64,000 bases of DNA, taken from positions 620,001 through 684,000 of the forward strand of contig NZ_CP071868.1 of assembly GCF_017569225.1 (NCBI RefSeq), written 5' to 3'. Source of the DNA: Pengzhenrongella sicca (GTDB lineage Bacteria; Actinomycetota; Actinomycetes; Actinomycetales; Cellulomonadaceae). Position 1 is the stretch's first letter. Every line of letters starts with the position of its first letter. Shown here piece by piece: positions 58,002 to 64,000 of this stretch. Position numbers and translations under genes: made by a program. The notes below the pieces were generated by a model that saw nothing but the letters and a program-made list of their open reading frames with translations, had not been told where the DNA came from and did no database searches.

Positions 58002-58007
58002 GGGCGC

Positions 58008-59021
58008 GTGGACTGGACCGACCTGCCCCTTGCCCGAGCGACCGTCGACCGCGCTGCCGAGCGGCGCTCCCAGCCGGACCTCGTCGCGACCCTGCTGGCC
58101 GACGCCGCGACCCGGATCGTCCTCGTGCACGGCGGGCTCGTCGCCACGACCAGCCAGGGCCCTGCGCTCACGGACGACCTGCCCGCGCACGACCTGCCCG
58201 CGCACGACCTGCCCGCGCACGACCGGCTCGCGCTCGACCTGCTCACGCCGGGCGACGTCGGCCCGCTCGCGCCCGCCGACCGGTGGCTGTTCCTCGGGGC
58301 CGACGCCGCGACGTCGTACCTCGCGCTCGTGCTCGCCGCCGGCGCCGCGCCGACCCTGGACGTCGAGGGCTTCCCGGTCGACCCCCGCGCCGACGTGCTC
58401 GCGCACCGGGAGTTCTCCCACCTGCGCCAGGTTGGGGCGCTCCTCGGCGGGCGCGACGCCGGGCTCGCCACAACCGCGATCGCGCTCGCGGCCTGGCACG
58501 AGACCCACCTGCGCTGCCCGCGCTGCGGCACCGCGACCGACGTGATCCAGGCCGGCTGGGTGCGGCGCTGCCCCGCCGACCTCAGCGAGCACTACCCGCG
58601 CACGGACCCGGCGGTGATCATGGCCGTCGTCGACGCCGACGACCGGCTCCTGCTCGGGCACTCCGCCCAGTGGCCCGAGCACCGGATGTCGACGCTGGCC
58701 GGCTTCGTCGAGCCCGGCGAGGCGATCGAGCAGTCCGTGCGGCGCGAGGTGGCGGAGGAGGTCGGCGTCACGATCGGCGAGGTCGCCTACCGCGGCAGCC
58801 AGCCCTGGCCGTTCCCGGCCTCGCTCATGCTCGCGTTCCGGGCGCAGGCGCTGACCAGCACGATCACGGTCGACGGCGTCGAGATCACCGACGCGCGCTG
58901 GTTCACCCGCGCCGAGCTCGCGGCCGCGGCCGCCGCCGGCGAGGTGCTGCTGCCGATGCGGGCGTCGATCGCGCGCGTGCTCATCGAGGAGTGGTTCGGC
59001 GGCGCGCTGCCGGACGCCTGA
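58008..59021 (+). CDS. nudC: NAD(+) diphosphatase / NAD-capped RNA decapping Nudix hydrolase
   Basis: A 337-residue hydrolase that splits NADH or NAD caps. The Nudix box runs through AGFVEPGEAIEQSVRREV and AEEVGV, and the NudC-specific motif SQPWPFPASLM follows. The zinc-ribbon part has only three Cys (CPRC and one in RRCPAD); the fourth position is Ser/Glu, so metal binding may be altered or absent. Residues 57-71 are three LPAHD copies encoded by a perfect 15-bp tandem repeat. The GTG at 58008 follows TACCGT by six bases. The gene ends 134 bp from convergent mycoredoxin, with a repeat structure between them. Confidence 0.9.
   Translation: MDWTDLPLARATVDRAAERRSQPDLVATLLADAATRIVLVHGGLVATTSQGPALTDDLPAHDLPAHDLPAHDRLALDLLTPGDVGPLAPADRWLFLGADAATSYLALVLAAGAAPTLDVEGFPVDPRADVLAHREFSHLRQVGALLGGRDAGLATTAIALAAWHETHLRCPRCGTATDVIQAGWVRRCPADLSEHYPRTDPAVIMAVVDADDRLLLGHSAQWPEHRMSTLAGFVEPGEAIEQSVRREVAEEVGVTIGEVAYRGSQPWPFPASLMLAFRAQALTSTITVDGVEITDARWFTRAELAAAAAAGEVLLPMRASIARVLIEEWFGGALPDA
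58176..58220 (+). repeat. 15-bp tandem repeat (three copies) inside nudC
   Basis: GACCTGCCCGCGCAC occurs three times head to tail, encoding DLPAH in frame; copy number changes would not break the reading frame. Confidence 0.95.
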
Positions 59022-59051
59022 GGGGTGGGGACGCAGCCCGGCTGCGGCGCT

Positions 59052-59117
59052 GAGATCGTCCATCGCGGTCGAGATCGTCCCTCACGAAGCACGATCTCAC
59101 CGCGGAAGGACTACCTC
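59052..59117. repeat. nested inverted repeat, GAGATCGTCC units (locus D)
   Basis: Forward units are at 59052-59061 and 59071-59080. Inverted units are GCACGATCTC at 59090-59099 and GGACTACCTC at 59108-59117. It lies between the convergent nudC and mycoredoxin genes. Three of four units are of the ATC flavour. Confidence 0.85.
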
Positions 59118-59155
59118 GAAGCCGCCCCGTACCCGGGGAGTGGACCTCCGGCGCG

Positions 59156-59413
59156 TCAGCTCAGGCGGGCGCGGACCTCGGCGAGGGACGGGTTGGTCGC
59201 CGACGAGCCGTCCGGGAACACGAGGGTCGGGACGGTCTGGTTGCCGCCGTTGACGCGCTCGACCATCTCGGCGGCGTCCGGGAAGTCCTCGATGTTGACC
59301 TCGGTGTACCCGATGCCCGCGGAGTCGAGCTGGCCCTTGAGCCGGCGGCAGTAGCCGCACCACGTCGTCGAGTACATCGTCACGGTGCCGGCCTCGGGGC
59401 TCTGCAAGCTCAT
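59156..59413 (-). CDS. mrx1: mycoredoxin-type glutaredoxin
   Basis: An 85-residue thioredoxin-fold protein that reduces mixed disulphides with mycothiol. The active site is CGYC in TTWCGYCRRLKGQLD, followed by NQTVPTLVFPDGS and the TVPT cis-proline loop. The ATG at 59413 follows TATTC-like bases and a GATTCT hexamer at the leaderless spacing (minus strand). The usual length is about 80-90. It is convergent with nudC and divergent from uvrD2, in the same arrangement as in mycobacteria. Confidence 0.92.
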   Translation of the reverse strand: MSLQSPEAGTVTMYSTTWCGYCRRLKGQLDSAGIGYTEVNIEDFPDAAEMVERVNGGNQTVPTLVFPDGSSATNPSLAEVRARLS

Positions 59414-59450
59414 ACCTGAGAATCTCACACCCCCGCGCATCCCACCCGCC

Positions 59451-59518
59451 GCGCACCGGCAACCTCACCCGTAGCGCACCGGCAACTCCACCCGTCGCGC
59501 ACCGGCAACCCCGCCCGC
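59451..59518. repeat. 23-bp tandem repeat (three copies) in the mrx1-uvrD2 promoter region
   Basis: Units start GCGCACCGGCAAC at 59451, 59474 and 59497; the third copy ends one base short and has a few changes. They fill the space between the two divergent starts. Confidence 0.9.
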
Positions 59519-59556
59519 GAGCCAGGCAGTGGGTGGCGGCTGGGAGGATTGCCGGG

Positions 59557-61545
59557 ATGTCTGCCGACGAGATTCTCGATGCCCTTGACCCCGACCAGCG
59601 CGCCGTGGCCCTCGCCCTCAACGGGCCGGTGTGCGTGCTCGCGGGCGCGGGGACCGGCAAGACCCGCGCGATCACGCACCGGATCGCCTACGGCGTGCGC
59701 AGCGGCGTGTACCGGCCCACGACCGTGCTGGCCGTGACCTACACCGCGCGCGCGGCGGGCGAGATGCGCACCCGGCTGCGGGAGCTCGGCGTCGTCGGCG
59801 TGCAGGCCCGGACCTTCCACGCGGCCGCGCTGCGCCAGCTCGGGTTCTTCTGGCCGAAGGTCGTCGGCGGGGCGCCGCCGCGCATCCTCGAGCACAAGGC
59901 CCCCGTGATCGCCGACGCCGCCAACAGGCTCGGGCTCTCGGTCGACCGCGTCGCGATCCGGGACCTGTCCACCGAGGTCGAGTGGTCGAAGGTCTCGCTC
60001 GTCACGGCCGACGACTACGTGCGCGCGACCGCCGCGATCGACCGGCCCGCGCCCGCCGGCTACGACCGGCAGACCGTCGCCCGCCTGATCGCCGGCTACG
60101 AGGACGCGAAGACCGAGCGCAACGTCATCGACTTCGAGGACGTCCTGCTCATGCTCGCCGACATGCTCAACACCCGCCGCGACGTCGCGGAGGCCGTCCG
60201 CACCCAGTACCGGCACTTCGTGGTGGACGAGTACCAGGACGTCTCGCCGCTGCAGCAGTTCCTGCTCGACCAGTGGCTCGGCGGCCGCGAGGAGCTGTGC
60301 GTGGTGGGGGACCCGAGCCAGACCATCTACTCGTTCACCGGCGCGTCGCCGCACCACCTGCTGACCTTCGCCAAGGCCCACCCGAGCGCACAGGTCGTCC
60401 GCCTCGTGCGCGACTACCGGTCCACCCCGCAGGTCGTGCAGATCGCGAACCGGCTGCTCGCCCAGCCGGGCCGCCGCGGCGCCCAGGCGCTCCAGCTCGT
60501 CGCGCAGCGCCCCGCGGGCCCGCCCGTCGGCTTCACGGCGTACGACGACGACGACGCGGAGGCCGCCGGGATCGCGGCCCGCATCGCCCGGCTGATCGCC
60601 GCCGGCACGAAGGCCAGCGAGATCGCCATCCTGTACCGGACCAACGCGCAGTCGGAGGGGTTCGAGCAGGCGCTCACGGAGGCGGGCGTCGGCTTCCTCA
60701 TCCGCGGCGGCGAGCGGTTCTTCGCGCGCCGCGAGGTGCGCGAGGCGCTCGTGCTGCTGCGCGGCGCCGGTCGCTCCGCGGACGCGGACACCCCGATGCC
60801 CGAGGTGGTCCGCGACGTGCTGCTGTCGAACGGCTGGTCGGACCGGCCGCCGGCGGCGCGCGGCGCGGCGCGCGAGCGGTGGGAGTCGATGCAGGCGCTC
60901 GTCGGGCTCGCGGACGACCTGTTCACCCGCACGCAGGCGAGCCTGAAGGACCTCGTGGTCGAGCTCGACGAGCGGGCCTCGGCCCAGCACGCCCCCACGG
61001 TCGAGGGCGTGACCCTCGCGTCGCTGCACGCGGCCAAGGGGCTCGAGTGGGACGCGGTGTTCCTCGCGGGGATGAGCGAGGGCCTGATGCCGATCTCGCT
61101 CGCCGAGACCGACGACGCCGTCGCGGAGGAGCGCCGCCTGCTCTACGTCGGGATCACCCGGGCCCGCGAGCACCTCGAGCTGTCCTACGCGCGCTCGCGC
61201 AACCCGGGCGGGCGCGCGTCCCGGCGCCGCACGCACTTCCTGGACGGGCTGTGGCCCGACGACGCCGCGCGCCGCCGCACCGGGATGCCCGCGCATCCGC
61301 GCGGCGCGGCGCTGTCGGGCGAGTACGACGTCGAGCTGCTCGAGCGGCTCAAGGGCTGGCGGGCCGAGGTCGCGACCGAGACGGACAAGCCCGCCTACAC
61401 CGTGCTGGTGGACCGGACCCTCGAGGCGATCGCGGAGGTCCGGCCGGCCTCGATGGCCGAGCTCGCGCAGGTCAAGGGGATCGGCCCGGCGAAGCTCGAC
61501 AAGTACGGCCCGACACTGCTCGCGCTGTGCACGCGCGGGCGCTGA
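59557..61545 (+). CDS. uvrD2: UvrD2-like 3'-5' DNA helicase with HRDC domain
   Basis: A 662-residue superfamily 1 helicase. The motor shows AGAGTGKTRAI, the TYTARAAGEM motif, VVDEYQDVSPLQQ, VVGDPSQTIYSFTG, VRLVRDYRSTPQ, SLHAAKGLEWD and YVGITRAREHLEL. A C-terminal HRDC domain follows (LLERLKGWRAEVATETDK, LAQVKGIGPAKLDKYGP). The link between motor and HRDC, which in mycobacterial UvrD2 carries a four-cysteine motif required for activity, has no Cys here. The ATG at 59557 follows GGGAGGATTGCC. A 26-bp tandem repeat starts in its last codons. The next gene is whiB7. Confidence 0.93.
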   Translation: MSADEILDALDPDQRAVALALNGPVCVLAGAGTGKTRAITHRIAYGVRSGVYRPTTVLAVTYTARAAGEMRTRLRELGVVGVQARTFHAAALRQLGFFWPKVVGGAPPRILEHKAPVIADAANRLGLSVDRVAIRDLSTEVEWSKVSLVTADDYVRATAAIDRPAPAGYDRQTVARLIAGYEDAKTERNVIDFEDVLLMLADMLNTRRDVAEAVRTQYRHFVVDEYQDVSPLQQFLLDQWLGGREELCVVGDPSQTIYSFTGASPHHLLTFAKAHPSAQVVRLVRDYRSTPQVVQIANRLLAQPGRRGAQALQLVAQRPAGPPVGFTAYDDDDAEAAGIAARIARLIAAGTKASEIAILYRTNAQSEGFEQALTEAGVGFLIRGGERFFARREVREALVLLRGAGRSADADTPMPEVVRDVLLSNGWSDRPPAARGAARERWESMQALVGLADDLFTRTQASLKDLVVELDERASAQHAPTVEGVTLASLHAAKGLEWDAVFLAGMSEGLMPISLAETDDAVAEERRLLYVGITRAREHLELSYARSRNPGGRASRRRTHFLDGLWPDDAARRRTGMPAHPRGAALSGEYDVELLERLKGWRAEVATETDKPAYTVLVDRTLEAIAEVRPASMAELAQVKGIGPAKLDKYGPTLLALCTRGR

Positions 61546-61601
61546 CGACGCTGTGCACGCGAGGGCGCTGACGACGCTGTGCACGCGAGGGCGCTGACGA
61601 G
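61524..61601 (+). repeat. 26-bp tandem repeat (three copies) at the uvrD2 stop codon
   Basis: Copies lie at 61524-61549, 61550-61575 and 61576-61601. The first contains the uvrD2 TGA (61543-61545) and its last codons. Because 26 is not a multiple of three, the later copies read in other frames. Confidence 0.95.
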
Positions 61602-61640
61602 GCCCGCGCGGCCCAGAGAAACTGCTCGAGAATCTCGTCG

Positions 61641-61680
61641 GTTTAATACGTTGTGCCGGCGCGGACGCGTCGCCTACGGT
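61641..61680 (+). promoter_or_regulatory. whiB7 promoter with upstream AT-rich WhiB7 box
   Basis: TTGTGC (61651-61656) and TACGGT (61675-61680) are 18 bases apart. GTTTAAT (61641-61647) directly before the -35 matches the AT-rich element that WhiB7 with sigma A binds, so autoactivation is likely. The transcription start would be near 61687. Confidence 0.7.
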
Positions 61681-61745
61681 GGACCTGTCCTTGTTGGGGG
61701 CACCGCCGCGAGGCGTGGGCCCAAGTCGAAAGGGGGTGGAGCATC

Positions 61746-61901
61746 GTGAAGAACCGGAATCTGAGTGGCTACGCGACCGACGTCGCGGCCATCTCTCTGC
61801 GTTCCCCCGCGCCCATCGCGCGTTCGCAGGGCGGAGCTGTGTCCACGGGCACTCTCGCCTTCGCAACCGACTCCGCCCCACCCGGGATCCTGATGGTCTG
61901 A
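61746..61901 (+). CDS. whiB7 leader upstream open reading frame
   Basis: A 51-codon frame in the whiB7 leader, from GTG 61746 after AAAGGGGGTGGA (61729-61740), a strong ribosome binding site. Its TGA (61899-61901) falls in the hairpin just before the terminator, so translation decides which RNA structure forms. The sequence (start MKNRNLSGYATDVAA, end GILMV) has Ala, Ser and Pro codons throughout. By analogy with mycobacterial whiB7 leaders, ribosome stalling on it under translation inhibitors would prevent termination. The peptide is likely a sensor of translation, not a functional product. No Mycobacterium homology was checked. Confidence 0.75.
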   Translation: MKNRNLSGYATDVAAISLRSPAPIARSQGGAVSTGTLAFATDSAPPGILMV

Positions 61902-61949
61902 CCCAGACCATCCCCCAGGCCGCGGAGTCCACTCGGACCGCGGCCTTTT
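61892..61949 (+). terminator. attenuator: stop-codon hairpin and rho-independent terminator of whiB7
   Basis: GATGGTCTG (61892-61900) pairs with CAGACCATC (61904-61912) around the uORF stop. It is followed by GGCCGCGG (61918-61925) pairing with CCGCGGCC (61938-61945) and TTTT (61946-61949). A copy of CGCGGCC within the uORF (61784-61790) can pair with the terminator's 5' arm and act as antiterminator. Confidence 0.8.
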
Positions 61950-62094
61950 GTTTGCCCTGAGAGCGGCTGGAACCCCAGCTGGCCGAGCCGGACCCTCACC
62001 GGTCCGGCAGGGCGATGAGAACGGCCGCGCACCGCACCGACGCGCTCGTCAGTTCGTCTTCATCGCCAGGCAGTGCATATCTCAGGAGGACATC

Positions 62095-62451
62095 GTGCGG
62101 CCCACCATGCTGCTCGACGCGGTGCATCAGGGCGGATCCGGTCCCTGGCCCCCCACGCTCGCGACCCAGGCCACCGCCGACCGCGAGCAGTTCGACCGGC
62201 TCGTCGCCGGGATGGTCCCGTGCCGCTCGGGCGACCCCGAGCTGTGGTTCGCGGAGCAGAGCGCCCAGGTCGAGCAGGCCAAGGCGCTGTGCCAGGAGTG
62301 CCCGCTGCGGGCGGCGTGCCTGGCCGGCGCGGTCGAGCGCGCCGAGCCGTGGGGCGTGTGGGGCGGGGAGGTCTTCGTGGCCGGCCGCGTCGTCGCCGCC
62401 AAGCGCGGGCGGGGGCGGCCGCGCAAGGACGCGGTCGCACCGGCCGCGTGA
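62095..62451 (+). CDS. whiB7: WhiB7 redox-sensitive transcription regulator
   Basis: A 118-residue regulator that activates antibiotic resistance genes with sigma A. Four Cys for the 4Fe-4S cluster are present: one in VPCRSGDP and three in ALCQECPLRAACLAG. The sigma-interacting WhiB loop PWGVWGGE follows, then the AT-hook RGRGRPRKD that marks WhiB7 and binds AT-rich DNA upstream of promoters. The GTG at 62095 follows AGGAGGA (62084-62090). A leader of about 400 bases with an uORF and terminator precedes it. It lies downstream of uvrD2, as in other actinobacteria, and is convergent with the E1-like gene (8 bp apart). Confidence 0.95.
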   Translation: MRPTMLLDAVHQGGSGPWPPTLATQATADREQFDRLVAGMVPCRSGDPELWFAEQSAQVEQAKALCQECPLRAACLAGAVERAEPWGVWGGEVFVAGRVVAAKRGRGRPRKDAVAPAA

Positions 62452-62458
62452 GTCACCG

Positions 62459-63499
62459 TCAGCGATCCCGCGGCAGCGGCAGCCCCGTGCAGCCGCACTC
62501 CGGGTGCACGGCCCAGCGCCGCAGCCGCGGGATCGCGTCCGGCAGGGCGATCTCGAGGCACGCCCCGAGCGTGCCCGGCGTCGTCCCGTCGAGCTGCGCG
62601 AGCACCTGCCCGGCCGCGAGCGCCCCGGCGGCCGCCGCCAGCACCGTCTCCTCGTGCGGGGCGAGCCCCGACCGACCCCCGGCGAGTTGCGCCGCGAGCG
62701 CCGGCCACCGCGGGTCGAGGTCCGTGCGCCCCAGGTCCAGGCAGCGCAGGCACGCGGACGTGCCCGGCCGCACGAGCGGGCCGACGACGACGTCCGCCTC
62801 GCGCACGACCACCGACAGGTGCGCGACGGCCGCGGACATCAGCACGCGGGCGCGCAGCGCGTCCGCCGCGCCGTGCTCGACGAGCACCATCACGTCCGGC
62901 CGGGTCCGCTCCGGGCCGTTCGTGCGCACGTCCGGCGCGAGGTCGCGCAGCACCCTCGCCGCCGCCGCCTTGCGCGGCGAGCCGAGGTCGCGCGTCGCGT
63001 AGCCGCCGACGCCGAGGTCGCCGGGGGCGACGGGCCGGTCGTCCTCGACCAGCACGGCGCCCACCCCGGCCGCGGCGAGCGTGCCGGCGATCACCAGCCC
63101 GGTGCGGCCCGCGCCGACCAGCCCGACCACCCGGGCCCGTCGGCCGGCGACGAGCGCGTCGCCGTCGCCGTCGTGCAGCACCCGGCCCCAGGTCAGTGCG
63201 TCGGGGCCGAGCCGGGCCGGGACCTGCGCCGCCGACGCCGGGGCCTGGCTCCCCGGCGGCGTGGTGAGCTGCGCGTGCGTCAGCTCGGCGAGCAGCGCGT
63301 CCCAACGCTGCGCCGGCACGCCGAGCAGCCGGGCGCGCCCGGCCAGCTGCCGCGCGTCCGTGTCGCCGCCGAGCGCCAGCAGGAGCTCGACCTCGCCCGG
63401 CGTCAGGCCGGTCAGCCGGACCGCCCAGCGGGCGTCCGTGCCCACCTGGACCTCGTCCGGCGCGCGCCACAGCACGCGCAGACCCGTGCGCAGACGCAC
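62459..63499 (-). CDS. ThiF/E1-like adenylyltransferase domain protein
   Basis: A 346-residue protein with an E1-superfamily Rossmann core: GLVGAGRTGLVIAGTLAAAG near residue 140, followed by DLGSPRKAAAARVLRDLAPD. Two Cys pairs, CLRCLDL and ECGC at the C-terminus, could bind a structural Zn. The N-terminal 130 residues are helical and resemble the leader-binding front of RiPP (TOMM) cyclodehydratase partners. No precursor peptide, YcaO gene or thiamine gene is adjacent. GTG 63499 follows AGGAGGG. Genes of this type recur beside whiB7 in actinobacteria, but I cannot name the substrate. Confidence 0.75.
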   Translation of the reverse strand: MRLRTGLRVLWRAPDEVQVGTDARWAVRLTGLTPGEVELLLALGGDTDARQLAGRARLLGVPAQRWDALLAELTHAQLTTPPGSQAPASAAQVPARLGPDALTWGRVLHDGDGDALVAGRRARVVGLVGAGRTGLVIAGTLAAAGVGAVLVEDDRPVAPGDLGVGGYATRDLGSPRKAAAARVLRDLAPDVRTNGPERTRPDVMVLVEHGAADALRARVLMSAAVAHLSVVVREADVVVGPLVRPGTSACLRCLDLGRTDLDPRWPALAAQLAGGRSGLAPHEETVLAAAAGALAAGQVLAQLDGTTPGTLGACLEIALPDAIPRLRRWAVHPECGCTGLPLPRDR

Positions 63500-63673
63500 C
63501 CGCCGCCCTCCTGCCCGCCGTCCCGTGGCCGGGTCTCGAGCCCGGCCCGATCCACCCTCGCATCCGGGCGGGAGGCGGCGACGGCGGTCCACAGGGCTGG
63601 GCTCATGAAGGAGGAGGCTCGCGAAGGCGGGGGCTCACCGGAGGCGGTGAATTCACCCCCCCCGGACGCGCGA

Positions 63674-63715
63674 AAGGCGGCCCGCGCGTCACATTTCTGA
63701 CGCGCCGGCCGCCTT
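63674..63715. terminator. 18-bp stem hairpin terminator of the DUF5679 gene
   Basis: The arms 63674-63691 and 63698-63715 pair over 18 bp with one mismatch and a 6-base loop. On the minus strand it follows the DUF5679 stop by 16 bases and precedes the ThiF-like gene's promoter region. The remaining part of 63500-63673 shows no gene. Confidence 0.8.
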
Positions 63716-63731
63716 GGCGGTGCGGGTGTGC

Positions 63732-63890
63732 TCAGGCCTTGCCGAGGATCCGGTTCAGCTTGGTGCCGCAGACGGGGCAGATGCCCTTGGCCATGCGGCG
63801 CCCGGACTCCGAGATGACGACGTCGCCCTCGGTCTCACGCTTCTCCTTGCACTTCACGCAGTAGAACTCGCCCTTGTAAGTCTCAGCCAT
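63732..63890 (-). CDS. DUF5679 zinc-ribbon protein
   Basis: A 52-residue protein with two Cys pairs, CVKC and CPVC, forming a zinc ribbon, and the motif MAKGICPVCGTKL. It begins MAETYKGEFYCVKCKEKRE. The basic character suggests RNA or ribosome contact, but no function is established. The ATG at 63890 has GGAGAT upstream. It is oriented with its end toward the ThiF-like gene's start, which has an AGGAGGG site of its own. The gene is small but is supported by complete motifs and a terminator. Confidence 0.85.
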   Translation of the reverse strand: MAETYKGEFYCVKCKEKRETEGDVVISESGRRMAKGICPVCGTKLNRILGKA

Positions 63891-64000
63891 GAGCTATCTC
63901 CGTTCGGATGTCTGTGCGTCGGTCCAGGATCTGCCGACCAACGGCAGGGGCCGAGCGGCCGAACGGCCGCACGCTCCCGTGCCCCGCACACGATAGTGGT

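Overview
The window comes from a high-GC actinobacterium (roughly three quarters G+C by eye), with a third-position G/C bias strong enough to open long spurious frames on the opposite strand. WhiB7, AdnAB, mycoredoxin, UvrD2, NudC, DUF3107, DUF3017 and DUF5679 proteins all point to Actinomycetia. The secreted starch-degrading and nuclease enzymes and the short intergenic regions would fit Micrococcales such as Cellulomonadaceae or Promicromonosporaceae, but I cannot fix the genus.

Layout. 1-5 kb: a ferredoxin reductase cut by the window edge, a DUF3017 membrane protein, an aquaporin-family channel, then icd-mdh of the TCA cycle and a DUF167 protein. 5-11 kb: one huge secreted alpha-amylase/pullulanase fusion. 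11-15 kb: a one-carbon block of purU, a GNAT acetyltransferase, a ZTP riboswitch, glyA and folD. 15-24.5 kb: a PAS-GGDEF diguanylate cyclase, a lipoprotein of unknown family, a very large secreted nuclease/5'-nucleotidase fusion and exonuclease III. 24.6-32.2 kb: a MacAB-like ABC operon, a PhzF protein and a deoR-galT-galK operon joined by GTGA overlaps. 32.4-40.6 kb: mrp, DUF1003, a soluble MgtE-like protein, a stress protein, pepP, a PHP phosphoesterase, marC and a frameshifted TPR-GGDEF gene. 40.7-42.2 kb: a DUF222/HNH endonuclease.

42.4-63.5 kb holds a gene set that, from memory, closely parallels the Mycobacterium tuberculosis block from rhlE to whiB7: DEAD-box helicase, ferritin-like protein, DUF3107, TetR, adnA-adnB, nudC, mycoredoxin, uvrD2 and whiB7. 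A DUF4242 protein, a large LuxR-type regulator, a small secreted peptide and a phosphotransferase-like gene are inserted in it. A ThiF/E1-like gene and a DUF5679 zinc-ribbon protein close the window. The theme of this block is double-strand break processing, redox repair and antibiotic stress.

Regulatory architecture is the most informative part. Many genes carry a TANNNT hexamer exactly six bases before the start codon, the signature of leaderless mRNAs. glyA has a ZTP riboswitch whose aptamer overlaps the previous gene's stop codon. whiB7 has a long leader with a 51-codon upstream frame and a terminator that can form alternative structures.

Short repeats are also prominent. A family of nested inverted repeats built from GAGGTAGTCC or GAGATCGTCC sits at the 3' ends of genes at four places, three of them between convergent genes. 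A second palindromic cluster follows mdh. Several short tandem duplications sit on stop or start codons (galT/galK, uvrD2, the cyclase/lipoprotein junction) and in the mycoredoxin/uvrD2 divergent promoter.
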